Of a DNA stretch of 57,357 bases, positions 16,573 through 23,403 are shown piece by piece. Location: contig CACYFN010000008.1 in the NCBI GenBank assembly GCA_902773675.1, positions 1-57,357 on the forward strand, given 5' to 3'. This DNA comes from an uncultured Erysipelotrichaceae bacterium (GTDB lineage Bacteria; Bacillota_I; Bacilli_A; RF39; UBA660). The position numbers and the translations under genes are program-made. How positions within the stretch are numbered: the stretch's first letter is position 1; each line of letters starts with the position of its first letter. The notes below the pieces were generated by a model. The model did no database searches. It was given only the letters and a program-made list of their open reading frames with translations, and was not told the DNA's origin.

Positions 16573-17433
16573 ATGGAATTTAATTTTTTAGAGGAACAAG
16601 AAAAAATAATGTTAGCAAATGAACACATTAATGGGATAATAACTAAATATAATGAAATATTAATGAATTTAAGCGATAAAGAAAAAAATGTAATGCAACT
16701 TTATTACTATTTTAAAAAATTAGATACTTTTAAGTCGATGACACCAAAAGGTAATTATTGGGACGACAAAAGAGAAAAGTATATAAATAAAGGATTAGAA
16801 ATAATTAAAAATCTTGGAACAAAAACTTTTTCAAATATACATAGTTTAGATGAAATAAGAAAAAATGTTGATAGTTATATGAGTAATAGTGATTTATTAA
16901 ATATTATTACTAGTTTTTCTTTAGAAATAAAATCAGCATATAAAAAATATTGTGACTATGTTTATACTGTTTTACCTATATCGGGTATAAAAGAACTTGA
17001 AGAAAGCAGACATAGAGAAAATCAATATTTAAATAGTATTAATAATGGTGTATTTGCTACTGCAACAATGGAAAGTATTGAAAAATACATTGCTAGAGCT
17101 AATGTTGGTGGTATGATAGTTCATGGCAATGAAATTGAATATCCATCTAATCCATTTTTAAATATTAGTGAAGAAGGATTAACATTAATAAAACCTGTTT
17201 CAATATATTTAAGTAATGTTGATTTATTTGAACCACAATTTGATTATGAAATAGATTCTAATGGTATTCCACATTTTGTTTATGGAGGAGAATGGATTGC
17301 TCCACATGAAAAAGTTCCATGTATAGAAAAACAAACAACATATTTACCAACCTCATTCCTAGAAAATAATATAGTGTATTATCAAGAAAATGGTGAAATG
17401 ATTCAAATTAATAAAGAAATTAAAAAATTATAA
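16573..17433 (+). CDS. Hypothetical cassette protein
   Basis: A 286-residue soluble protein that I do not recognise. The N-terminal 130 residues are helical and charged (LEEQEKIMLANEHINGIITKYNEILMNLSDKEKNV). The C-terminal half is probably beta-rich (SNPFLNISEEGLTLIKPVSIYLSN, FDYEIDSNGIPHFVYGGEWI, CIEKQTTYLPTSFLENN). It has two cysteines and no membrane segments. It is the sole gene of cassette 2, in the same direction as all the others, and starts at the conserved GAGGTGAAATAATG header. The next header's RBS (AAAGGAGG) begins 4 nt after its stop. Confidence 0.55.
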   Translation: MEFNFLEEQEKIMLANEHINGIITKYNEILMNLSDKEKNVMQLYYYFKKLDTFKSMTPKGNYWDDKREKYINKGLEIIKNLGTKTFSNIHSLDEIRKNVDSYMSNSDLLNIITSFSLEIKSAYKKYCDYVYTVLPISGIKELEESRHRENQYLNSINNGVFATATMESIEKYIARANVGGMIVHGNEIEYPSNPFLNISEEGLTLIKPVSIYLSNVDLFEPQFDYEIDSNGIPHFVYGGEWIAPHEKVPCIEKQTTYLPTSFLENNIVYYQENGEMIQINKEIKKL

Positions 17434-17450
17434 CAAAGGAGGTAATACTT

Positions 17451-17669
17451 ATGAATGAAAATAAAACTAATATAAACTGGTTGATATTGATTTAGTCTAA
17501 CTATTTTTGGACATCCCATAAAATAAGGAAAACTAATATTTTGTAATTACATTTTTTTTATGAATAATTACTAAAAAGTATTAAATAATTGTAAAAAATA
17601 GCCAAAAATAACATAGTATTTTTTACTTGGTATTGACGGTTAAACTTTTATAAAAATGAGGTGATTATT
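17451..17669 (+). repeat. Array repeat R3 (cassette header)
   Basis: AAAGGAGG then ATGAATGAAAATAAAACTAA: leader MNENKTNINWLILI then TAG. Sub-repeat A (17481-17508) and B (17627-17650) share the TATTGA half and similar TAACT/TAAACT halves. A hairpin GTAAAAAATA (17591-17600) / TATTTTTTAC (17617-17626) sits directly before B. It ends in GAGGTG before a TTG start. Confidence 0.85.
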
Positions 17670-18599
17670 TTGAATTTAATAGATACATTAAATACAAGTT
17701 ATGAATATGTTTGTGATAACTCCAGAAATGTAAAAATAAATTATGATAAAATTGATGATTTAATTGATCAGATTAATAACTCAAAAGTTGATTATTGGTT
17801 AGATCCAAATCCATATGGTTTAATGGATATGGATGTAAAAGAAATAATTAATTTCTTATTCATATATCATGCAATAGGAGATTATTGCTTTTGGGGAGAT
17901 CCTAAATGGGAAGTAAAAACAGATCTAGGTGTTATGGATGGGTCTTATGCAATAATGTACTTAATACTAAATAGATTTAAATCAAATAATAATTTTGAAA
18001 TTAGTTTTGATGAATTTAAAGAATTATTAAAAGGAAATGTAACAATTCCATTGTTAGAAGATAGATATCAAAATTTAGTAGAAATGAATAGATTTCTTAA
18101 ATCTAAAAATAAGTCATTCTATGAATTAATTAAAGAATTAAACATTGATAGTGAATTATTTGAATTTATAGTTAATAATTTAGATTATTTTAAAGATATA
18201 TCTAATTATGGAGGAAAAGAAATACTATTTTATAAAAGAGCTCAATTATTAACTTCTGATATTCTACATGTTAAAGAGAAGAAAGAAAATATTGAAGTAG
18301 ATTATTCTCATTTAATTGGTTGTGCTGATTATAAAATACCTCAAGTTATGAGATGCTATGGTATGTTAGAATTCAGTGATAGTTTAGGAGATAAAGTTGA
18401 TTCTAAAATAGAATTAAAAGAAGGTTCTGAAGAAGAAATAGAAATAAGAGCAAATACTTTAAAAGTAATAAACTATATATATGAAAGATTAGATAAAAAA
18501 TATTCTCGCATGGATATAAATGATTTTATATGGCTACTAGGTCAAAATAAATCTCAAATGACTAAACCATATCATAGAACATTAACAAAACATTATTAA
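17670..18599 (+). CDS. Queuosine-salvage-type N-glycosylase (DUF2419/Qng1-like)
   Basis: A 309-residue protein that matches the Qng1/DUF2419 family throughout. Landmarks are DYWLDPNPYGLMD, IYHAIGDYCFWGDPKW, MDGSYAIMYLILNRF, IPLLEDRYQNLVEM, FYKRAQLLTSDI, LIGCADYKIPQVMRCYG, EEIEIRANTLKVINYI and the C-terminal KPYHRTLTKHY. Family members release queuine from queuosine 5'-phosphate so that it can be reused for tRNA modification. Length fits the family (about 300-340). TTG at 17670 is taken as the start, 6 nt after GAGGTG. Sole gene of cassette 3; a terminator and a promoter follow it. Confidence 0.8.
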   Translation: MNLIDTLNTSYEYVCDNSRNVKINYDKIDDLIDQINNSKVDYWLDPNPYGLMDMDVKEIINFLFIYHAIGDYCFWGDPKWEVKTDLGVMDGSYAIMYLILNRFKSNNNFEISFDEFKELLKGNVTIPLLEDRYQNLVEMNRFLKSKNKSFYELIKELNIDSELFEFIVNNLDYFKDISNYGGKEILFYKRAQLLTSDILHVKEKKENIEVDYSHLIGCADYKIPQVMRCYGMLEFSDSLGDKVDSKIELKEGSEEEIEIRANTLKVINYIYERLDKKYSRMDINDFIWLLGQNKSQMTKPYHRTLTKHY

Positions 18600-18630
18600 G
18601 CCATATGCCCGGGCAACTATCTTGGTTAAC

Positions 18631-18653
18631 TTGGTATTGGATTAGTCTAATTA
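18631..18653 (+). repeat. Degenerate extra sub-repeat copy after the queuosine-salvage gene
   Basis: TTGGTATTGGATTAGTCTAA plus TTA resembles sub-repeat A of the same cassette (TTGATATTGATTTAGTCTAA). So cassette 3 carries a third copy downstream of its gene, not only the pair in its header. A CCCGGG-containing stretch lies just before it. Confidence 0.5.
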
Positions 18654-18666
18654 CGATAAATGACTT

Positions 18667-18703
18667 AAAAAAGGACGAAATAGTACTAAATTTCGCCTTT
18701 TTT
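18667..18703 (+). terminator. Strong terminator inside cassette 3
   Basis: AAAAAAGG-a-CGAAAT (18667-18681) pairs with ATTTCG-CC-TTTTTT (18690-18703) with one bulged A. It ends in a T run and would stop read-through from the array into the following cassettes. Confidence 0.85.
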
Positions 18704-18704
18704 A

Positions 18705-18713
18705 TGCTATAAT
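18705..18713 (+). promoter_or_regulatory. Extended -10 promoter at the end of cassette 3
   Basis: TGCTATAAT is an extended -10 element. It follows the terminator and precedes GGAGTG and the leader ATG at 18737, so cassettes 4-7 and rbgA can be transcribed independently of the upstream cassettes. Confidence 0.65.
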
Positions 18714-18736
18714 TGAATAGAAATGGAGTGATTCCT

Positions 18737-18994
18737 ATGGATAATAGAACTAATATAAATTGGTTGATTACGATTTATAGTAACTTTTGGAGAAACTCTT
18801 TATTTATAAGGTTTTGCGAAGAATAACATCTTGCATGTTTAATATATAATATTATGAATTTTAATAAAAAATAGTCAAAAAAATATTATGAATTTTAATA
18901 AAAAATAGTTAAAAACGGCTAAAACAAGATAAAAATAACATAGGAATTATAGTGTTGATTACGACACAGTAACTCATGTAAAAGAGGTATGTTT
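18737..18994 (+). repeat. Array repeat R4 (cassette header)
   Basis: Leader ATGGATAATAGAACTAATAT, encoding MDNRTNINWLITIY. Sub-repeat A (18764-18789) and B (18955-18980) share TTGATTACGA and AGTAACT exactly. The interior contains a 33-bp segment duplicated in tandem with one mismatch (18848-18880 and 18882-18914), which makes this repeat the longest. It ends in AAAGAGGT before the GNAT gene. Confidence 0.85.
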
Positions 18995-19426
18995 ATGAAT
19001 TATAAATTGATAAAATCATCAAGTAAAGATATAGAAAAATTAATTGAATACAAAAAAAGAACAATCTTTGAATATGCTAAAGATTTACCTGATGATGAAA
19101 TTAATAAAATAAATAATTATGTAAAAAATAATGTTTTAAAATTACTTAATGATTATTCTAATATAATTGTAGATAATAAAGTAATAGGTTGTTTACTATT
19201 AACAAATAAAGACGATAACATATTGTTAGATGAAATATATATTGAACAAGAATATAGAAATAAAGGTATTGGAACAGATATAATAAAAAATGTAATAAAT
19301 GAAAATGATATAATATATTTATGGGTATATAAAGAAAACGTAAAAGCAATCTCATTGTATAAAAAACTAGGATTTAACGTGATAGATGAAACTGATTCTA
19401 GATATTATATGAAGTATAGCACGTAA
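18995..19426 (+). CDS. GNAT-family N-acetyltransferase
   Basis: A protein of about 143 residues with the GNAT core: IIVDNKVIGCLLLTNKDDNILLDEIYIEQEYRNKGIGTDIIKNVI, where RNKGIG is the acetyl-CoA pyrophosphate loop (Q/RxxGxG/A). The end reads YLWVYKENVKAISLYKKLGFNVIDE, the C-terminal 'N..a...Y.k.GF' motif. It transfers an acetyl group from acetyl-CoA to an amine; the acceptor is unknown. The start at 18995 is preferred to 18989, which is too close to GAGGT. Sole gene of cassette 4. Acetyltransferases are common cargo of gene-cassette systems. Confidence 0.85.
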   Translation: MNYKLIKSSSKDIEKLIEYKKRTIFEYAKDLPDDEINKINNYVKNNVLKLLNDYSNIIVDNKVIGCLLLTNKDDNILLDEIYIEQEYRNKGIGTDIIKNVINENDIIYLWVYKENVKAISLYKKLGFNVIDETDSRYYMKYST

Positions 19427-19440
19427 AGGAGTTGATGTTG

Positions 19441-19670
19441 ATGAATGAAAATAAAACTAATATAAACTGGTTGAGAACAATTTAGTCAAGACCACGCCTA
19501 AATCTTTATAATATAAGGAAAAATCCCAAAATAGATCTTACATGTTTTATATAAAAATATGTTGAAATAAGTAAAAAATAGTTAAAATTGAGTATTTTTA
19601 AGTAAAAATTGCTTTGGAATTGATATGGTGAGAACGGCTAGTTAAGACCAGTAAAAAATGAGGTGAAATA
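19441..19670 (+). repeat. Array repeat R5 (cassette header)
   Basis: AAAGGAGTTGATGTTG then the leader ATG: MNENKTNINWLRTI then TAG. Sub-repeat A (19471-19493, with GAGAAC and AAGACC) and B (19628-19650, GTGAGAACGGCTAGTTAAGA then CCA) share two private features, GAGAAC and AAGACCA, not seen in the other repeats. An AAAAATA...TATTTTT pairing lies in the interior. It ends in GAGGTGAAATAATG. Confidence 0.85.
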
Positions 19671-20509
19671 ATGGTAGTAAATGAAATTACAGTAAATGAT
19701 TATTTAACTAAATCAAATTTACCAGATAGTGACTACGTAATTAATCCATATGTTGGTTGTACACATGGTTGTAAGTATTGTTATGCATCTTTTATGAAAA
19801 GATTTACTGGTCATAAAGAAAACTGGGGAGAAACTGGGGAGATTTTATTGATATTAAAAGATGTAATAAACCGATCGATTTAAGAAAAATTTCAGGTAAA
19901 AATATATTTTTATCTTCAGTTACTGATTGTTATAATCAATATGAAAAAGATTTTTGTATTACAAAAAATATATTAGAACAGTTAATCGATTCAGATTGTA
20001 ATTTATCTATTTCTACAAAGTCAAAATTAATTTTAAGAGATATTGATTTATTAAAACAAATGAAAAATTTGATAGTTTGTATATCTATAAATACATTGAA
20101 TGAAAAGTTTAGAAGTGATATGGATAATGCAAGTACTATAAAAGAAAGAATGGATACATTAAAAGAATTGCACAATAATGGAATTTATACTGTATTATTT
20201 ATGTCGCCAGTCTTTCCTTATATAACTGAATGGAAAGAAATAATAGATCAGACAAAAGATTATGTTGATGAATATTGGTTTGAAAATTTAAATTTAAGGG
20301 GCAATTATAAAAAAGAAATCTTAGACTATATTAGAACTAATTATTCAGATTTATACTCAGATTATATTGATATATATTTAAAGAAAAATAATAAATATTG
20401 GAAAGATTTAGCTGAAGAAATAAATAATTATTGTAATCTAAATAACATTAATTATACAAATTATTTCTATCATAAAGAATTAGTTGAGAAGAAGAAAGAA
20501 GGTAATTAA
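19671..20509 (+). pseudogene. Radical SAM protein (spore photoproduct lyase-like), broken by an 11-bp tandem duplication
   Basis: The start encodes NPYVGCTHGCKYCYASFMKRFTGHKENWG, with the CxxxCxxC cluster motif of radical SAM enzymes. The frame then ends early at 19883. AAACTGGGGAG occurs twice in tandem (19820-19830 and 19831-19841). Taking out one copy restores a single frame through FIDIKRCNKPIDLRKISGKN and NIFLSSVTDCYNQYEK to the stop at 20509, about 275 residues. The restored protein resembles the SPL/Rv2578c group (ISTKSKLILRDIDLLKQ, VCISINTLNEKFRSDMDN). First of two genes in cassette 5; the second overlaps its end by RBS and is broken in the same way. It could be a reversible off-state, recent decay or an assembly error. 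Confidence 0.85.
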
Positions 20510-20981
20510 ATGATTGAAAATTTTTTAATAGAAGCAAAAAAGCAAACATACGCTAATGAAAATGCTCCAAAAATTGATAGTTCAAGATTGAATTCTAAAG
20601 ATTACGAATATAAAAAAGGTAATATGATTTATCATGATACCTATTTTGGTGGTACGAACTTTATTGGAGACGAACTTTATTGGAGAAGAAGTTGTTTATA
20701 TAGATAATCAAACATATTGGGCTATGAATTATTATGGAACAACTTTAGATGAAACACTAGGCGAAGAAGCTATGGATAAAGCTTTAAGACCAGCTCTTAT
20801 GAAAGTGGGAGAAGATGTTAACGTAATTCCTGTAAGAGGACCAAAGGAATTTATTAATGGTGAATATAAGTACACTTTTGAAATAAGAGGAGACATAAAC
20901 TGTTTTAATGGTATAGAGAGTGTATATAAAAATGATGTTAAGATATATGAATTAAGATGTACAGGTGGTTTAATTAAATAA
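20510..20981 (+). pseudogene. DUF5680-like protein, broken by a 16-bp tandem duplication
   Basis: Starts directly after the radical SAM stop. The first frame encodes FLIEAKKQTYANENAPKIDS and YHDTYFGGTNFIGDELYW, then stops at 20707. ACGAACTTTATTGGAG is present twice in tandem (20654-20669, 20670-20685). With one copy removed the frame continues GGTNFIGEEVVYIDNQTYWAMNYYG, NVIPVRGPKEFINGEYKY and CTGGLIK, about 150 residues in all. The pattern FLIEAKK.TYA...Y.DTYFGG..F.GEEVV and the RGP...Y.Y...GD...F.G.E ending fit DUF5680 proteins, whose function is unknown. Second gene of cassette 5. Confidence 0.85.
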
Positions 20982-21001
20982 AATTGAAGGAGTTGATCCA
21001 A

Positions 21002-21203
21002 ATGAATGAAAATAAAACTAATATAAACTGGTTGTAATTATTTGCAAAACTCCTATAAAATAAGGAAAAAACAAGTATATGCTTGTTACATAATTTAATA
21101 AAAATATAAAAATAATAATAAAAACAATTAAAAAAGTATCAAAAATGGCATAGTATTTGATACTTGGTATTGACGGTTAAAGTTTTAGTAAAGAGGTGGA
21201 AGT
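21002..21203 (+). repeat. Array repeat R6 (cassette header, sub-repeat A shortened)
   Basis: GAAGGAG then the leader ATG: MNENKTNINWL then TAA. Sub-repeat A is cut down (TTGTAATTATTTGC). Sub-repeat B (21164-21182) is TTGGTATTGACGGTTAAA plus G, identical over 18 nt to B of R3. Hairpin AAGTATCAAA (21134-21143) / TTTGATACTT (21156-21165) sits against B; its stem differs in sequence from R3's but pairs perfectly. Confidence 0.85.
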
Positions 21204-21689
21204 ATGCTTGATTTATCTAATATATATAAAATAACAAAACAAATAGATGAGCAATTTGCATTATATTATGGTAATGAAGAAGAAATAGTGCGAAAAAATA
21301 GATTAGAATTATTAGTTGAACTTGGTGAATTAGCTAACGAAACTAGATGTTTTAAGTATTGGTCTATAAAGCAAACAGGAGAAAAAGAAAAAGTATTGGA
21401 AGAATATATAGATTGTTTATTTATGACTTTATATTTTTCTAATATTACTGGCATATCATTAGATGAAGAATTTCCATCTTCATTAAATGGTGATATAATT
21501 GATACGTTTTTAAGTTTAAATAAATTCGCAAGTAGTATAAGTGTTGTACCTAAAAAAGAAGAAGTTAAAAAAATATTGGTAGAATTAGATCATCTTGCTA
21601 AACTACTTAATTTTACAATAGAAGATTTAGAAAGAGTTACAAAAATTAAAACTAAAATTATTGAAAGCAGATTCAATAGTGAGTATTAA
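21204..21689 (+). CDS. Dimeric all-alpha dUTPase (dUTP diphosphatase, MazG-related)
   Basis: A 161-residue all-helical protein. LELLVELGELANETRCFKYWS (about residues 32-52) carries the ExxE metal-binding motif and EEYIDCLFMTLYF (about residues 65-77) the ExxD motif of the all-alpha NTP pyrophosphatases. The NETRCFKYWS segment is typical of the dimeric dUTPases of Firmicutes and their phages, which hydrolyse dUTP to dUMP and so limit uracil in DNA. Length agrees with the family. The start at 21204 follows AGAGGTGG. Sole gene of cassette 6. Confidence 0.85.
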   Translation: MLDLSNIYKITKQIDEQFALYYGNEEEIVRKNRLELLVELGELANETRCFKYWSIKQTGEKEKVLEEYIDCLFMTLYFSNITGISLDEEFPSSLNGDIIDTFLSLNKFASSISVVPKKEEVKKILVELDHLAKLLNFTIEDLERVTKIKTKIIESRFNSEY

Positions 21690-21705
21690 AAAGGAGTTGA
21701 TCCAA

Positions 21706-21936
21706 ATGAATGAAAATAAAACTAATATAAATTGGTTGATTACGATTTATTTAACCTCTTTAAGGAATCCTTTGTTTGTAAGGCTTTGCGGAATTTAACA
21801 TCTTGCATGTTTTATGTAATAATATGTTAAAATAGACAAAAATTAGTAAAAAATGACTATTTTTATTGAAAAATAATGGAGGAATTAGTAAGGTGATTAC
21901 ACCTTTTAACCCCCCCAGAGAAAATGAGGTGAAATA
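21706..21936 (+). repeat. Array repeat R7 (cassette header)
   Basis: AAGGAG then the leader ATG: MNENKTNINWLITIYLTSLR... read on because TTTAG is TTTAT here. Sub-repeat A (21736-21758) and B (21893-21912) share GATTAC and TTTAACC. A run of seven C residues (21910-21916) is unusual for this genome. AAAATAG/CTATTTT can pair in the interior. It ends in GAGGTGAAATAATG. Confidence 0.85.
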
Positions 21937-22521
21937 ATGAAAGATTATATATTTATAATAGGACCTAGTGGAGTTGGTAAAACAACATTTGCTAAAGGTT
22001 TATTTGAACATTATAAAGGTGTTTACTTTGAACAAAATATGATTCCTGAATTTGGTATACCTGATAATGTAGATGAAGGCAAATATGAAGAAGAAATATT
22101 GTGGGAAAGCTCTATTGAATTATTAAAATATTTCCATAATAAAGGAATTAAAAATATTATTGCTTTGGATTTTAATGATTTAAGAACTAGAGAAATACCA
22201 ACAACCTTTAAAGGTACTAATTTTATTACTCTTAAATTAATTTCATCTATTTATGAACAAAATAAGAATCAAATGTTAGAACGTGGTGAAAAAGGATTAG
22301 TTGATTTAGAGCTACTTGAAGTATCAACTAAAAAGATAATGAATAGAGAATTACTTCCTAATGAAGTATTATTAGATGTTGCTAATAAATCAAAAGAAGA
22401 AGTATTAAAAGAGGCAATTAATATTATAGATAATTATGATTGTAAATTAGATTATGAATATACAGAACCATCAAAAGAATCATTTTATTCTTGGGTTCAA
22501 AGTGATGGATTAAGGAAGTGA
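21937..22521 (+). CDS. P-loop nucleotide kinase-like protein
   Basis: A 194-residue protein starting MKDYIFIIGPSGVGKTTFAKGL, with a perfect Walker A loop (about residues 9-17). The middle has IIALDFNDLRTREIP (Walker B-like strand) and TNFITLKLISSIYEQNKNQMLERGE, similar to the lid region of small nucleoside/nucleotide or gluconate-type kinases. The acceptor is unknown. Last gene of the array (cassette 7). Its stop at 22521 is followed after 6 nt by the true rbgA start, and AAGGAAGTGA, the rbgA ribosome binding site, overlaps its final codons. Confidence 0.7.
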   Translation: MKDYIFIIGPSGVGKTTFAKGLFEHYKGVYFEQNMIPEFGIPDNVDEGKYEEEILWESSIELLKYFHNKGIKNIIALDFNDLRTREIPTTFKGTNFITLKLISSIYEQNKNQMLERGEKGLVDLELLEVSTKKIMNRELLPNEVLLDVANKSKEEVLKEAINIIDNYDCKLDYEYTEPSKESFYSWVQSDGLRK

Positions 22522-22527
22522 TTTTTA

Positions 22528-23403
22528 ATGAATAATGAAGAAAAAAACTTACAAAAAACGAACATTAACTGGTATCCAGGTCATATGGCTAAAACCAAAA
22601 GATTAATAATTGAAAATATAAATTTAATAGATGTTGTATATGAGGTAATAGATGCTAGAATGCCTTATTCATCTAAGATAAAGGATATTGATAATTTTAT
22701 TAAGGATAAAAAGAGAATATTAATTATGACTAAAATTGATTTATGTGATATGGATGAAACTAATAAATGGATTAAATATTATCAAGGATTAGGTTATAAA
22801 GTAATATGTTTAAATTTAGAGGGTAATACTAATTTAGATAATTTAATTAAAATGACTACTGATATTATGAAGGAAGAGAATGAAAAAAGATTAAGTAAAG
22901 GTATGAAAGTTAGAAAGACTAGAGTACTTGTTGTTGGAATTCCAAATGTTGGTAAAAGTACTTTAATTAATAGATTAGTTGGTAAAAAGGTAGCTAATGT
23001 TGGTAATATGCCTGGTGTTACTAAAAATTTAAATTGGATAAGAATTAATGATAATATAGAACTACTTGATTCTCCTGGTATTTTATGGCCTAAATTAGAT
23101 GAAGAGAATGTTGCTTTTAATTTAGCTAGTCTGACTTCTATTAAGGAAGAAATATTACCTATTGATGAAGTTGTTATTTATATATTAAATACATTAAATA
23201 AATATTATTCTAATATATTAAAAGAAAGATATGGTATTGATTATATTAGTGATGATATAGAAGAAACTTTAGAAAGTATTGGTAGAATGAGAGGTTGTCT
23301 TGTACGTGGTGGGGTAGTTGATTATGATAAAGTTTATAGTGTTGTTATGAATGATATAAAAAGTGGATTAGTGAAAGGAATTACGTTTGATAGATATGAA
23401 TAA
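22528..23403 (+). CDS. rbgA: Ribosome biogenesis GTPase RbgA (YlqF)
   Basis: A 291-residue circularly permuted GTPase. The N-terminal signature KTNINWYPGHMAKTKR (about residues 10-25) is diagnostic. G motifs come in the order TKID (G4, about residue 68), GIPNVGKST (G1, 137-145), PGVTK (G2) and DSPGIL (G3), followed by a C-terminal helical domain. RbgA acts in late 50S subunit assembly. Codons 10-15 (KTNINW) are the same peptide that opens the leaders of the seven upstream repeats, so the gene's 5' end is the apparent target of the cassette array. It overlaps mrnC by 17 nt if the TTG start of mrnC is used. Transcription must now come from array promoters such as 18705. Confidence 0.95.
   Translation: MNNEEKNLQKTNINWYPGHMAKTKRLIIENINLIDVVYEVIDARMPYSSKIKDIDNFIKDKKRILIMTKIDLCDMDETNKWIKYYQGLGYKVICLNLEGNTNLDNLIKMTTDIMKEENEKRLSKGMKVRKTRVLVVGIPNVGKSTLINRLVGKKVANVGNMPGVTKNLNWIRINDNIELLDSPGILWPKLDEENVAFNLASLTSIKEEILPIDEVVIYILNTLNKYYSNILKERYGIDYISDDIEETLESIGRMRGCLVRGGVVDYDKVYSVVMNDIKSGLVKGITFDRYE

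Noticed and set aside
17494-17647. Classical integron attC site in R3 (GTCTAAC as R'' and GTTAAAC as R')
   Set aside because: These boxes fit RYYYAAC/GTTRRRY in R3, but R1, R2, R4, R5 and R7 do not have both boxes, and the sub-repeats are direct rather than inverted. The resemblance is probably chance; integron-like logic is kept only as an analogy.
19671-19883. A genuine 70-residue radical SAM-like protein
   Set aside because: The reading ends only because of the 11-bp tandem duplication; removing one copy restores a full-length family member.
20634-20981. A separate 115-residue gene starting at 20634
   Set aside because: It is the second part of the DUF5680-like gene after the 16-bp duplication, and no RBS precedes it.
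13793-21936. CRISPR array
   Set aside because: The repeats are about 200-260 bp, diverged from each other and separated by whole genes of 0.4-2.3 kb. There are no short unique spacers and no cas genes.
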